Assembly (NCBI RefSeq): GCF_001659605.2
Contig: NC_035174.2
Span: 28,199,529 to 28,263,528, forward strand
DNA: 64,000 bases
Source: Manihot esculenta
Taxonomy: Eukaryota; Streptophyta; Magnoliopsida; Malpighiales; Euphorbiaceae
Reading direction: 5' to 3'
Below the pieces are notes generated by a model. The model was not told the origin of the DNA and did not search any database. It saw only the letters and a program-made list of their open reading frames with translations. Both the position numbers and the translations under genes were made by a program. Positions within the stretch are counted from its first letter, which is position 1. Each line of letters begins with the position of its first letter. Shown piece after piece: positions 1-12,600 of the stretch.

Positions 1-2
1 CT

Positions 3-497
3 GATTGTGATGAAGTGACAACTTATTTTAAGTTGGAGAAAAATACTGATCATTTGGATGAATCAATTGATGGAGCAACTGATTTGAGGAGTTTAAGCAT
101 TGGGACAATGGATTCATGGTTTGAAATGATTTCAGGGGCGGAGAAGATCATGGATAAGTACAAAGTTTTAACCTGTGGATACTGCCCTGAGGTTCAGGTA
201 GGCCCCAAGGGACATAGGGTGAGGATGTGCAAAGGGACCAAGCATCAGTCTCGTGATGGTCAACATGCATGGCAAGAAGCAACTATAGAGGATCTTGTGG
301 GTCCAAATTATGTCTGGCATGTTCGAGATCTGAAGGGTCCTCCTCTGGATAACCAATTGAAGAGGTATTATGGCAAGGCTCCTGCTATAGTTGAGCTATG
401 TGTGCAGGCTGGTGCACCTGTTCCATATCAATATGAGAGTATGATGAGATTAGATGTTATTCCTCCTAATCGTGATGAAGTTGATCTTGTTGCCTGA
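3..497 (+). CDS. APO-family protein, C-terminal coding part (partial)
   Basis: The reading frame is open from the left edge to a TGA at 495-497, so this is the end of a gene whose start lies outside the window; the visible part is about 164 residues. It contains CGYCPEVQVGPKGHRVRMC followed by K-H-Q and D-G-Q-H-A-W-Q, the Cys/His pattern of the APO repeat, then a segment ending in VWHVRD. APO proteins (ACCUMULATION OF PHOTOSYSTEM ONE) are plant-specific, organelle-targeted and RNA-binding; they usually carry two such repeats, and APO1 acts in chloroplast group II intron splicing. Only one repeat is visible, presumably the second. The targeting peptide is not in view, so chloroplast (APO1/2) and mitochondrial (APO3/4) members cannot be separated. 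Family assignment is firm; member is not. Confidence 0.85.
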   Translation, partial: DCDEVTTYFKLEKNTDHLDESIDGATDLRSLSIGTMDSWFEMISGAEKIMDKYKVLTCGYCPEVQVGPKGHRVRMCKGTKHQSRDGQHAWQEATIEDLVGPNYVWHVRDLKGPPLDNQLKRYYGKAPAIVELCVQAGAPVPYQYESMMRLDVIPPNRDEVDLVA

Positions 498-1140
498 AAT
501 GGTGTTTCATGATGCTGTTAGGTGTGAAAATATCATAGCTTATTCAAGCTGGGGATGGCGAAGCAATTATGTGTTTATAGTATTTGGCATACATGGCCAG
601 TAATTGCAAACTAGTCTTTGGCTTTTGGATGTGGATGGTGTTTGCTCCGGTGGTCCTTGGGATGCTTATCTTATTGTCCCATTCCAGTTCCCAGCTTGCT
701 TAATGATATTATCAAGTAGAAAGAGAAGGTGTATGACATGTGAATGAAGAAGTGCCTGCCGGTGAAATATGCCTACTGTTCTCAAGAAGCCAATGATATT
801 TGAGTAGGATCTCGATCATTCTTGATTCGATTCCCCTGTTGCAAATGGGTTAAGAGAGCAAACAAAATGGTTCGGTTCTGAGTTTCTTTTTGAAGACAAT
901 ATTTTGTCATGGTAGTTCAAGATGTAGTTCTATTACAGCTTTAGGGGATTGAAATAGCATCAGCGAATACAGCCATGGTCATGATCCAATAGTCGGACCT
1001 TTGTTAGTTGCCTAAGGAATTAATGGAGGGCCTTTATAATAAAGTTCTCTTGCAATTTTGTGCACGAAAAGAAATGCTTTGTCTGGCTTTAAATGACAGT
1101 GTGACCTGACGTCTGCTTTATTTCTCCTCACATTTTTTAC
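498..1140 (+). other. 3' untranslated and downstream region of the APO-family gene
   Basis: This stretch follows the stop codon and has no convincing ORF. An AATAAA hexamer at 1038-1043 is a plausible polyadenylation signal, which would give a 3' UTR of about 550 nt. The transcript end is inferred; plant signals are degenerate and a second AATAAA lies at 1622-1627. Confidence 0.45.
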
Positions 1141-1668
1141 TGTTCATTTTTTCCATTCATGCATTTTGTCAGTTGGGGATATAATTCAGCTCACTCGTGT
1201 TGTATTATAAGCTTATTATGTTCATTTCCATGGAAATATTATTTTATAGGTGCATGCTTAGCATGTTCAAGCTGGGTTTTCATTGGCATTAAAGGATCAT
1301 GCTTGCAGAAGTTGAGTTGGAAGGAATCAAGTAACATACAATAGTTAGAGAGATTGTGTGTTTAGCATTTCCTCTCATTATTTTCATTTTTACACCAGCT
1401 GTAACGCTTACATGGGACTGGATTCTGATATAGTAGGAGTTATTTGGCATGCCAGAAATGCGGGTGGTGATTCATGTGATTAAACTGATGTGGTTGCTTA
1501 ATATTATTTTTTCCTTTTTCTCGCTTGATTTGTCTTTAAAAAGATTCCTGTTTAAATTAGTAGAAAACTTAATTTATTTTATTTTATTTTATTTTAAGTG
1601 ATTAGATGCAGGGAACTAAAGAATAAATGAAATTGCACCCTTCTTTCCAGATAATTCCTCAAATAAGA

Positions 1669-1687
1669 TGTGTGTGTGTGTGTGTGT
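1669..1687. repeat. TG microsatellite
   Basis: An uninterrupted run of TG dinucleotides, about nine units, in the spacer downstream of the APO-family gene. Confidence 0.9.
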
Positions 1688-3000
1688 CTAGAAGTGTATA
1701 TATTTATTATTTCACATTTTATAGTTTTATTATTTAAGTGAATTACATATTAATAATATAATAATACTGTCATAATTTTTATTTATTTATTTTAAATTAT
1801 AATTTATATTTTATTTTATTTTATTTTATTTTTATAATATCTCTCAAAATAATTTTTAATATTTAATAAAATTTAATATATTTAAAATAGATATAATTAA
1901 AAAATTAATAAAAAAATTATATTTTTTTAATATGTATTAAAAAATAAAGTGGATAGAAGTATATCTTTATATATTAATTAGAGATATATATATATATTTT
2001 TATTAAAATTATATACTTATTTATTTGACATAAAATAATATAATATTTTTACTGAAAATAGTATATAATTTTAAATGTTAATGTTATATATTTATTATTA
2101 TTTTGATGTTAATTATTAATATTCTAAAATAAATATTAGAATATTAAAATTTTATTTAATGATTGGATTGGAATTGAAATTAAAATTAAAGATGAAAAAG
2201 AATCAAAATAAGTATTGAAATTGAACAGAATCTGAACAGGAGGTATACTGAAATTACTTAAAATTGTACCGTAATTTTATTTAAAGTATAGTTTTAAAAA
2301 TTAAAGAACTGAAAATTTAGTTTCAATTCTAATTTTTAATAAGAATTATTATCAAAATTTAAATCGAATAGTCCCAAAGTTTTGAAAGTATTTTGAAAGA
2401 AAAGAAAGTAAGTCAATTTCCATTTTATTTTAACCAGAAAATATATTCATCTACCGATTATTGAATGTTCAAAACATTGAAAATATTTTCTTAAAAAAAA
2501 TATTTTTCACAAAATAAACACAACTTTAAAAATGTTAAAATGAGTTGTTTAAAACATATTTATTAACAGTGATAGCACAGAAGGATATTTTTGTAAATCA
2601 TTCTCAGTTTTATTATCATCTTTATGTGCCCTGAGATAAAAAGGTCACAAGGAAACAAATTAGGAGAGAATTCAAAGTATACAGATTCTGAAGTAGCCGC
2701 AAGGGGTTTTGCAGTAGAGAACCATACATGACCACAGCAATATGCATCTCCAATCGGCAAAGCAATATGTTCATTACCAATCCTCTAAGTCTAGACCCTA
2801 ATAAAGAAAGAGATACTTTCTAACAAAATCTTTTTGCATAGCTGGTTCCTAGTCAATAGTGTTTTTTCCTTTACACCACCTATTGATACTGATGGTGTAA
2901 TGTTTAACTTGCAATACAAAACTTATAGCCATAGATCCCTGGTCAGAAGCTCGCCACTAATGTGCATGCTGATGCCTTTTGCATCTGTACAAAATTTAGA

Positions 3001-3127
3001 TTCTTTTATGCACTATTGTTACCTAGATTGTGATATTCTTAAATAGTAACACGTGGTATTTAAATTCTTTTATGCACCATTATTATTTAGATCGTGATAC
3101 TCTTGAGTTGTAGCATGTGATATGCTG
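3001..3127. repeat. Diverged 64-bp tandem duplication
   Basis: Two copies, 3001-3064 and 3065-3127, both start TTCTTTTATGCAC and share the order of later words (TAGAT, GTGATA, CTCTT/TTCTT, AGTAACA/GTAGCA). Substitutions and small indels show the duplication is old. Confidence 0.7.
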
Positions 3128-4584
3128 ATTAATAAAATAAAAAATACATGGATATGTATATTTATTCATTTCTTTTATATTTTTATTTTGATCTATTTTA
3201 AATAAAAAAAAATCTACAACATTTTGTTATTTTATAATTTAATTTAAAATTTTAAAAATTAATAAAATTATTTAAAATTATAAATTTTATTGTAATTATA
3301 TCTAAATTTAAAATTTGGAAGGTTGATGATATCTAGTTGACGTACTAAGATGAAATTGCTTATTTTATTATATCCATATGCCATATAAATAAATGTTATT
3401 ATATAAAAATCTAAAATTTTTAGCTATTTTATAATTTAATATAAAATTTTAAATACGAATATAATTTAATTCAAAATCTCTAATTGTATCCCCTTTTCTG
3501 GCTAAATCTCTATGATCTTATTATTATATTTCATTTCTATCTATTTAGTGTAAAAACTATAATAGGACTTCTTTCTATTTTTTTGTTTTGATTCTCTTTT
3601 AAGTTTTTTGAATTTTAATCATATTTACTCTTAATATAATGTTTTTGCTCGTCCTTCAAGTGCTGACTTATACTATTAAACCGTAAAAAAATATTAATAG
3701 CACATCTGTAAATAGTAAAACTATAATTTTTATTTTTTATTATATTGACTTGATTTTTTATAATAAATATAGCAAAATTTATTGCGATAGTCCTCTAATA
3801 AAGTATTTAAAAAATAAAAAATTAATAAATGAGACTTATTTATCAGATTCTTATGGCTACTACATATCAAAACGATCTAAATAACCAAAATAGAGGATTC
3901 AATAAGAAATAAAAGGGTTATTTATATGAAAATAAATAACCCATATTTGTCAAGATCCATGCAGCATTACTCTGGGGAATCTCACATCCGGACAAGTTTC
4001 TCTGTGGATCTGTTTTGTAACCAGTTTATGTAATGCAGTAGCCTGGAATGAAGAAAAGCTCAGTAGTAAATGGATGATTCATGCAACTGGAATATGCAGT
4101 CTTCAAACATCATAATGCTCTAGCTATTTGGGCATCATCTGTTAATGTTTTCACCAGTACTAGGTTCCAAAATTAAGACAAATGAAAAATAAATAAATAA
4201 GAAGCAACTCAAAAAATTATACATAACATCAAACCTACCCTTAACAAGCTCAAAATAAGATCAAAATGATTTATGGTAACTCTGGTAATGATCTTCATTT
4301 TCCAAAATATTTACAGCTGCTGAGGCTCACGGTGTCATTTAGGCACCTCAATTCTTTATAGGCACCTCCAATGAAGAACTAACTGAATTGATTTAATTTG
4401 AAATTTTATTTGGTTTTTATTCTTTATAGGCAGTTTGAAAAAAGTCCAAAATAAATTTCAAAAGGACAAAAATGAGGCTCAAACAGTATCAGTATCAGAT
4501 CACCAGCATCAGTTCATATTCAGTTTGTGATTCTGCAAATCTAGAACTAAACCTCATTCTTACTGCTGCTCAAATGCTAATACT

Positions 4585-5240
4585 TCACTCAACTGAAAAC
4601 TCAAACACCATAGTGTGCTTGTATGTTTCACCGGGTTGAACGACAACTGAGGGGAAGTTTGATTGGTTTATGGCATTAGGAAATCCTTGCGTCTCCAAAC
4701 ACAGACCTGAATGCTTTCCGTAAACAGCGCCTCCTTTACCAACAACTCCGTTCACGTAGTTTCCAGTGTAAAATTGCATCCCAGGAGCATTTGTCCACAA
4801 GTTAAGCACTCTTGAGCTTGATGGATCCTTAAGTTTTGCAGCACGTTTCAAACCTGATTTCTCTTCACCACAATCGAGAATGTAATTGTGATCATAGCCT
4901 AAACCAACTTCATGGATAGAAGCACCGACTTTCTTCTCAGAGGTGAAGTCAAAAGGTGTGCTTTTAACTGGCATTATTTCACCAGTTGGTACGGTATTCT
5001 CATCTACAGGCGTAATATGAGATCCCCATATTTGAATTGAATGGTCTAGTATGTTCCCGGAGTTGTGGCCAGCCAAGTTCCAATAGGTGTGCTGGGCTAA
5101 GCTGACTGGAGTTGCTTTATCCTTAGGCACTGCTTCCATGTCAAGCCTCATTGTCGTGCTTGAAGTAAGCGTGTAAGTTGCAGTTATAGAAAGATCTCCA
5201 GGGTAACCTATTACCACAAGAAGCATAAAAGATCAGAGGT

Positions 5241-5271
<31 letters not shown>

Positions 5272-6625
5272 GACAGGCGTAGGGCACTACCTTCCTCTCC
5301 ATCATGACTTTGGTACTTGAAGGTAATTGATGGGTTTTCACCCTTCTTATATTCTGCTACCTCCCATATCACCTTATCAAATCCCTTGTGCCCACCTAAA
5401 CAAGAGAAAAATAACTTGAATCTTATTTTTGATGCACACAGTTGAACTAGTACTCAAGCAATATTTGGTTCAAATGGCCTATTTCTTGAGAGGCAAACTT
5501 CTCAGGAAGTAACTTGATTGGATCAGAGGGAAGTAACTTTCTACTATAAAGGAAGTGAGAGCCTAGACTTCCAAGGAAAATGACTAACCAAACAAGCAGA
5601 ATTTTAGCACTTGCGGGAAATTTGGAACTTGAAGTTCAAGAGTAACCTCCAACTAAATAACACCTTAGTAATCACCCCCTATCAAATTGTCCAAAAATAC
5701 CCTAAACTTGAACCTAACAAGAACACTGATGCTTTTTCATAAGAAAACACTGTTTGATAAAAGAGAAATTACATACAAACATCAGTTTACCTCGGGACTT
5801 CATGAATCAAGCTGCAAACTAATTTCAGCCATATAAGCTCTTCAGCATATAACTAACAAAATGCCTAAGAATTATATACACTGATCCCATGACAGTTTCA
5901 ACAGGATTGAAGTAAACAAGAACACGACTAAAAGAGTCGAAGAATTTGATGATTACATACCATGAAGACTGTTTGGAGCCTTGTTAATGGGCAAAGTGTA
6001 CTCCACCCCATTGAGAGTAAACTTTCCATTTCTAATCCTGTTTGCCACTCGCCCCACAATGCACCCAAAATAAGGTGCAGCACCCTTCTGCTCACACACA
6101 TATATAATCAGAACAGGATTTTAGAGAGGAAAATTTTTGAAAAAAATCAACTATGATTCCCTCAGAATGCTAATGCAAGCTGCAGAAAGGAAATCCCATG
6201 AAAATGATTGGCTAGAAAGATCAAATGGCAATTGCAGGCAAGGTTGACATAATGTCGATCACATCATTAACACAATAATGACAATACAAGATGAGCTGTT
6301 TTACTCTTTTATCAAAAGCGAATCAATTTGCCGACAAGTTTGATTTGAAACGAATTACCAGATATGGCTCAACAGAGTCGAATCCAAGAACAACATCAGC
6401 TAAATTCCCTTCAAGATCAAGAAAACCCAGAAATAATTGATTAGAGAGAAATTGAATAACACTATTTGAGGGCAAAAGAAAAAAAGAAATGAAATAGAAG
6501 CATGAGCTACCATTTTTGTCAGGTACGGACAAGGAAGTAATGGTGCAACCGAGATTGGTTATCTTGACGAGCATGGTGCCATTGTTGAGCTCAAAAATTT
6601 GTGGGTTCTGGGTTTGATCTGCCAT
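4585..6625 (-). CDS. Aldose 1-epimerase (galactose mutarotase), complete five-exon gene
   Basis: Aldose 1-epimerases interconvert the alpha and beta anomers of galactose and glucose in the cytosol. On the minus strand the exons are 6625-6511, 6408-6359, 6087-5961, 5395-5291 and 5207-4585; every junction has GT/AG and the sum is 1020 nt, an exact 340 codons, giving 339 residues, the usual family length. The start is the ATG at 6625-6623, which opens [16 protein letters not shown]. The catalytic signature is present: His about 96 in the N-S-L-H-G-G segment, His about 172 in QHTYWNL, the Asp of YDHNYIL and the general-base Glu about 304 in CLETQGFPN. No lesion is seen, so the gene looks functional. 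Intron 4 is only 83 nt. Possible polyadenylation hexamers in minus orientation lie at 4405-4421. Plant genomes carry several paralogues, so no symbol is given. Confidence 0.95.
5241..5266. repeat. GA/TC microsatellite in intron 4 of the epimerase gene
   Basis: Thirteen uninterrupted GA units on the plus strand, read as TC in the sense of the gene. They sit 34-59 nt upstream of the exon 5 acceptor inside an 83-nt intron, so the run forms part of the pyrimidine-rich region before the splice site. Confidence 0.95.
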
Positions 6626-6781
6626 GGATTCTGAAACACTAAGGGCTGAGGGACAGAGAGACACAAAGTGTCTTTGGTGGCTAGTTCGGTTTCCTTTTGT
6701 ATTACGTTTGAAAAGCTGTCCTTATCTTCTCCACCTACATAGCCAATGTGGCTCTGACTATAACCATCTGCCACCATCTTC

Positions 6782-6803
6782 TATATTTATATTTATATTT
6801 TTT
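6782..6803 (-). promoter_or_regulatory. Candidate TATA region of the aldose 1-epimerase gene
   Basis: Read on the minus strand this is a run of TATAAATATAAATATA type, about 160 nt upstream of the ATG at 6625. Position and sequence suit a core promoter, but the surroundings are AT-rich, so a chance match is possible. Confidence 0.45.
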
Positions 6804-6829
6804 ATTATTTATTTTTTTTAGGTGACCTT

Positions 6830-8480
6830 TCTTTGCTCTTCCGCTCGTTATACTAACTTTTTAATTTTTAAGGCAATCCATCCTTTTAATTCGTCACGAT
6901 TATATCTAATATTTAAAATTAAAGCAAAAGACCATTTTATACCTAATATTTAAAAGTAAGATAAAAAAATCATTTTAAATTCCTAATAAATACTTGAATA
7001 CCTATTTAAATTTTTAATAAATTTTTTATTTATTTAAATTACCGAATAAAAAGTAAAAATATTTAATTTTAATTAAACTTAAATAAAATTAATTTAAATA
7101 AATATTAAGCACGTGAGTTGTACACATCTAATAGATATTAAATATATTGTCAGAGCAATGACTTTTTCTTTTTTTCTCTCGTTCTGAAAAAGATGAGAGT
7201 TTTTCTTTCTGTATTTTTTAATTTAATATTTTAATCTTATCAAACTCAAAAATAAGGACTTTTTCTTTTTTTCTCTCGTTCTGAAAAAGATGAGAGTTTT
7301 TCTTTCTGTATTTTTTAATTTCATATTTTAATCTTATCAAACTCAAAAATAAGGACTTTCAAGACTATAGAGAGATTAAAGGAGTTATTAAACTTGATTT
7401 AGGAGGATATCTATGAGATTGAAGAATTAATTTTTTATATATGGTAACAATTTATCAAAATGATTTTACATCTTCTCTTCATGTGATGAGATTCAAGTCT
7501 AGCAAGCTCATAGCTTAATCAAAAGAAAGACTATCTCATTTTTATTAGAAGTTTCAAAGAATTCCAGCTCAAAAAATTTTCTCTTCTGCAACAATAATTT
7601 TTCCCATTGTTTCTCAGCATTGGTGGGCATTGTTAGTATCTTGTGATAATTAGATGTTGGTGTGTTGTACTCTTCTTTATCATTTGATGACACGAGATCG
7701 TTAGCAATGCAACTACCTCATCACCATCATCTTGTATGAGAACCTATGATGTAGCAGATTCTTCATCCAATTCTGGTAGAATTTGTTGGGGTTTGTTATT
7801 TAGTTTAAGTGTTGGGTTTTAGGAGAAAAGTTCCACCCACTTAACAGCAGGAAATAAGAAGTAAACGAATTGAGTTATTTCTTCCTTTACTGTTATTCGG
7901 AGCTTAAATGAACTAAAAAATTTAGTAGAGAATTAAATGGATATTCAAATATTTATCAGTGGTTCAAAAGGGCTTTTTGCCTAAAATTAATTTTGACCAT
8001 AATCAGATACCGTGCCCATCGACGAGATTGATACCCTATCTCTCGAGCTATTAATCAATGTAGATGCAAAAACTCTAATAAAATATGAAGCGAGCCTCCC
8101 AAAAGTAATAAATATAGTAATTTTTGTTTCATCTTGAACAATGATGCCTAACTTATACTTGCAAATTAAACAATAAATGAAACTTTTACAATTATTTATT
8201 TTGATTTTAGAAGAAAGTAACAATGATAAAAATAAAATACCGAGGTTAGAGATTCTTTTAGTATGACATACTTCTTGTTCCATCAAATAGTATCAATATA
8301 GTTTCTTGTACAGCTTTTATAATGGAGACATACTTTATACTACGAACCAGTTATTGAATTAATGCTTTTTATAATTACTTTATATTTGAACTATTTGATT
8401 AAGTATTCTAATTCTTATTTTAATACTAATAAATAATTGATGTGCCACTAATTATTTTTATAAGTGTTTATATGAGTTTA
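6830..8480. other. AT-rich intergenic region upstream of the epimerase gene
   Basis: No coding region is supported. The stretch contains an exact-period 97-bp tandem duplication at 7160-7353. Part of it may belong to the poorly bounded left LTR of copia A, but I cannot place that LTR start. Confidence 0.5.
7160..7353. repeat. 97-bp tandem duplication
   Basis: Copies 7160-7256 and 7257-7353 differ at about one position (TTTAATATT versus TTTCATATT), and a short partial third copy follows. The near identity points to a recent duplication, about 0.5 kb upstream of the epimerase start codon. Confidence 0.95.
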
Positions 8481-8599
8481 TAGGCCCTAATTTAATTAAA
8501 TAGAATTACTTCATTTTCAAGAATGAAAAGTGTCAAGATTGGAAATATACTACAAGAAAGGTACCAAAATATAAATTTTAGTTTGTGCATTATGAATTT

Positions 8600-9482
8600 C
8601 AATTAATTAATTGTGTTGACTCAAGTTTATGTTTTAAATTCTAAAACTTATAAATATGGCTAACTTTTAAGAAATTATTTTTGGGGACCAAAATGAAATT
8701 TGACATATGGAGCTTTTTTTAAGATAATTTTCTATCAAATAAGAGATTTCAAATTATAGATTACAACATTTCAAATAGAATAAAAATTGAAAGTTTGTAA
8801 TTTAAGTTTTTGCTCTATAATTTTTTGAGGGACCAAAATGGAATTTTATAAATGGACTGTTAAAATTTTTTTTTGGTAAAGTAAAAGATATTAAAATATA
8901 GATTAAAAAGATTCAAACGGATTGAAAATTAAAATTTTATAGTTTAAGTTATGATTTTTAAAAAATTTAATAAAGAATTTTGAGCCCCTAAAGTCAACTT
9001 TAGGCAGTGGAAAAAAGAGAAACAGAGGCATAAGTTGCAATATTTAGCCGAAAGTTGGGACTTTAGGTCTCTGAAAGTCTATTTTTAAACCTTGAGCCAT
9101 AATATTAATTTCTTAGATAACTTTGAGTTGTAATTGGTTTGTGATTTAGGATTGAGTGAAGATTGTTGAGTGAATTTATTATATTGGGTGTGGTTTTGAG
9201 CAAAAAATTGCTCTTGTGAGAAAAAGAGGATTGTACATAGCAAGAGTTTTGCTTTAGAATTGTAAGAAGTTTTAATCTACACCTAAAGAAGATTTGATAA
9301 CGGAGTTAAACTCTCAAGAAGGGTTTTGAGAAGAGGACGTAGACTTGAGATAGCTGAACCTCTATAAATCCTTATATTTATTATCACTCTCATTCCTTAT
9401 TCATTTTTAACTTGTGTTTTTAGCCTTTAAATTTTTATAAACCCAATTCACTCTTCCTATTGGATTGCTTAAAGGGACAACA
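8600..9482 (+). mobile_element. Probable 5' LTR (right part) of copia A
   Basis: The sequence ends GGGACAACA immediately before AA and a TGGTATCAGAGC primer-binding site at 9485, the usual junction between a copia 5' LTR and the internal region. A CTATAAATCC word with an AT-rich tail at about 9362 looks like the R/U5 part of SIRE-like LTRs. The left LTR boundary is not identifiable because no partner LTR is in the window; the start given is approximate. Confidence 0.4.
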
Positions 9483-9677
9483 AATGGTATCAGAGCTAAT
9501 ATCATTTTTTAGAAGATTTAACCATTTTGGAGTAAAGATCAATAGTAACCCTCAATGGCAACCCTCAATGTTCAAGGGACAATAAGTGGTATTAGAGTTA
9601 ATCTCCTTTTCTAGAAGATTTAATTATCTTTGGATAAAGATCAATGGTAACTCTTAATGCTCAAGAAGGCCAATCGA
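9474..9677 (+). repeat. 102-bp tandem duplication covering the copia A primer-binding site
   Basis: The block starting GGGACAACAAATGGTATC at 9474 recurs at 9576 as GGGACAATAAGTGGTATTAG, followed in both copies by matching leader sequence (AGAAGATTTAA, AAAGATCAA). The first copy has the intact TGGTATCAGAGC at 9485-9496; the second is mutated. Confidence 0.75.
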
Positions 9678-12600
9678 TTGTGAGACCACCCTTCTTTGAT
9701 AGGAATGACTTTCTATATTGAAAAAATAGAATATACTATTTTCTCAAATCGAAAGGAGTTGATTTGTAGGATATTATGGAGAATGGTCATTTCTTTCCAA
9801 TAAAAATGGCAGTGGGAAAACAAGAGCAAAATCTTAAGAGTGAATGGAGTGAACTAGAGAAGAGAATAGTAGCGCTTAATGATAAAGTCATTCACATTTT
9901 ATTTTGTGCTCTTAGTAGAAGTGAATACAATAAAGTATGCATAAAGTCTACCACCAAAGAAAATTGAGATACTTTAGTTGTTACTCATGAAGGTACCAAT
10001 CAAGTCAAAGAAAAATGAAATTTGATATATGATAGGTTCATTGAGATTATTGGAGGGATGAAATCCCTTGAGAAGACATTTACAAATGAGGGATTGGTGA
10101 AGAAAATTCTTAGATATCTACCTAAGGTGATCTCTTTAAAGGATGCTAAAGACTTGAGTAAGGTATAATTGTATGAACTTTTATTGATCTCATTAATTAT
10201 GAGATGACATTAAATAGAGAGCAAGTGGAGAAATCTAGCAAGTGAAAAAAAGAACATTACTTTAAGAGTATCTTCCAAAGTATCTAGTGAGGAAGAAAAA
10301 GAGCTAAATGAAGAAGAATTAGCTTTGGTGACTAGAAAGATAAGAAAGTTATTATTTCAAAATAAAAAGTCTGTCCAAAGAAGAGTTTTAGAAAGAACAA
10401 AGGTGAATCAAGTAAGAAGGAAGTGGTTATAAGCTATGAGTGCAATAAACTGGATCACTATAAAGTAAATTGTCCCAAATTGAAGAAGCCTATAAAAAAG
10501 TTCAAGAAGAAAACTTTCAAAACAACATGAGATGAGTCAAGTGACACCAAAGAGGAGGATACCAACATTTGCTTTATGGCCTTAGAGGAAAGCTCTGATA
10601 AGGTAACTATACTTGATGATATTACTAGATGTGATGTTGTTGAATTTTCATACGATAAACTTGTTAATTCTTTAAAAATGATGAATGATAAATTTGAAAA
10701 GAGTTATAAGAAAAATAAAGTTTTAAAAAATGAGTTAGTTAGCTTAAGAAAGGAAAGTGAGAGCTCACCTAAGAAATCTTTACCCTCAAATGATGATTTA
10801 CAAAATCCTTAGATGATCTCTCATTAGAAAAAAAAAATTGACAAATGAAATTCTTGATTTGAAAAATTTTCTTTCAAAATTTTTAAAAAGTAAGGACAAA
10901 CTTGATGAAATATTAGACTCTCAAAATTCTCCTAGCATCAAGTATGACTTTGGCTATAATAAATCAACTCAAGTCCTTCCAAAACTATTTTTATTAAAGC
11001 TACTAACTTGAATGAACCTAAGGTGTCTAGCTCTAATGGATATGAACCTAAAGCTTCTAGTGATTATGCACCTAAAAAGAATATACATGTAAACTAATCC
11101 ACTAGTCACAATATTCATATAACACATATAACTAGCCAACTTTCATATAAAAGAAATGATTATTATACAGCACATATTTATAAGTCATATAATCATCACA
11201 CTCACCATTCCTTTTACTCACATACTCATAATGGACAAAGGAGAAATGGCTACATGAGAACACAAGCACACTCATTCACTTATGGACCTAGGATAAGAAG
11301 GTTCAATGATCATTATCACTACCGTAGCAAGTTTGGTCACATCAATTATAGGTGTGCTATTAGAGTACACCTTGGATATAAAAGTATATGGAAATCGAAA
11401 AATGAAATAATTAACCCCTAAGAATCTAAGTACATTTGGGTACCTAAAGTTTTTTGAATCTTCTTTTGTAGGTGTGCTTGAAATTTTCAAAACTTGAAAA
11501 CAAATGGTATTTGGATAGTGGATGTTCAAAGAACATGACCGAAAATTTAAGTTACTTAATCTCTCGTGAAAAGAAGGATGGTAGTGGATAAATAACCTTT
11601 AGAGACAATAGAAAATGTAAAATTATGTAAATATGTAAGGTTGGTAAGAAAAACTCTTTTATTCTTAATAAAGTTATCTTAGTTGATGGTTTAAAGGATA
11701 ATTTGTTAAGTGTAAGTCAATTATGTGCTAAACATTGTAGAGTCATCTTTAAACTAAAATCATATTTTGTCTCTAAAATGTTGGATAACAAAATATTATT
11801 TGTTAGTGAAAGAGTTGAAAATATTTATATTATTGATTTACAAGTTATGTCTAACCAAGATATGAAACATTTTATTTCTATTAGTAATAATTTTTGTATT
11901 TGACATAAAAGACTCTCATGCATGGATCTTTTAAAAAATTTGAGTAAGGATGAACTAGTTGATGGCTAAGCAAGCTAAAAACTATGTGATATTTGTCAAA
12001 TGGATAAGCAAGCTAAAAACTCTTTTAAATCCATTAACAAGGTAACCACTTCTAGACCTCTACAACTTTTGCATATGAATTTGTTTGGTCCAATTAGAGT
12101 AGCTAGTCTCGGTGCATACATTATGATTTTATCATAGTAAATGACTACTTTAGGTATATTTGGGTTGTGTTCTTGCTCATAAGGATGATTGTTTTGATAT
12201 TTTTAAAAGTTTTATAAAGAAAGTTGAAGATGAAAAAAAAATTCAAATTTCTTTCATAAGGAGTGATCATGTTAGAGAATTTGACAATGAAAAGTTTAAA
12301 GTTTTTTGTAATAAGTTAAGAATCACTCATAATTTTTTTTTATCTCCTAGGACTACCCAACAAAATGGTATTGTTGAAAAAAAAAATAGAACTTATTTAG
12401 ATATGGGGAAAACTATGTTAAGTTAATATAATCTACTTACCTATTTTTGAACGGAAGCTATTAATGTGGCTTGTTAAAGCTCAAGTTGAGTTTTAATTAG
12501 ATTTCTTCTAAATAAAACCCCTTATGAGCTTTGGAATGGAAGAAAACCTAGAGTTAGTCATTTTAGAGTTTTTTGTTTTAAATGCTTTATCTTAAACAAT

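Larger units (their letters stand above)
1141..4400. other. AT-rich intergenic region between the two host genes
   Basis: No ORF here resembles a known protein and the short ones look random. The region holds a TG dinucleotide run at 1669-1687, two TTTTA-type runs near 1574-1600 and 1808-1834, long A/T-rich stretches, and a diverged tandem duplication at 3001-3127. I see no transposon termini that I can support. Confidence 0.6.

Noticed and set aside
2563..3046. Short ORFs in the spacer as small host genes
   Set aside because: No recognisable motif, no supporting splice or promoter signals, and strongly AT-rich composition.
4585..6625. The epimerase gene as a retrotransposed or broken copy
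   Set aside because: All five exons join with GT/AG sites into exactly 340 codons with every catalytic residue present.
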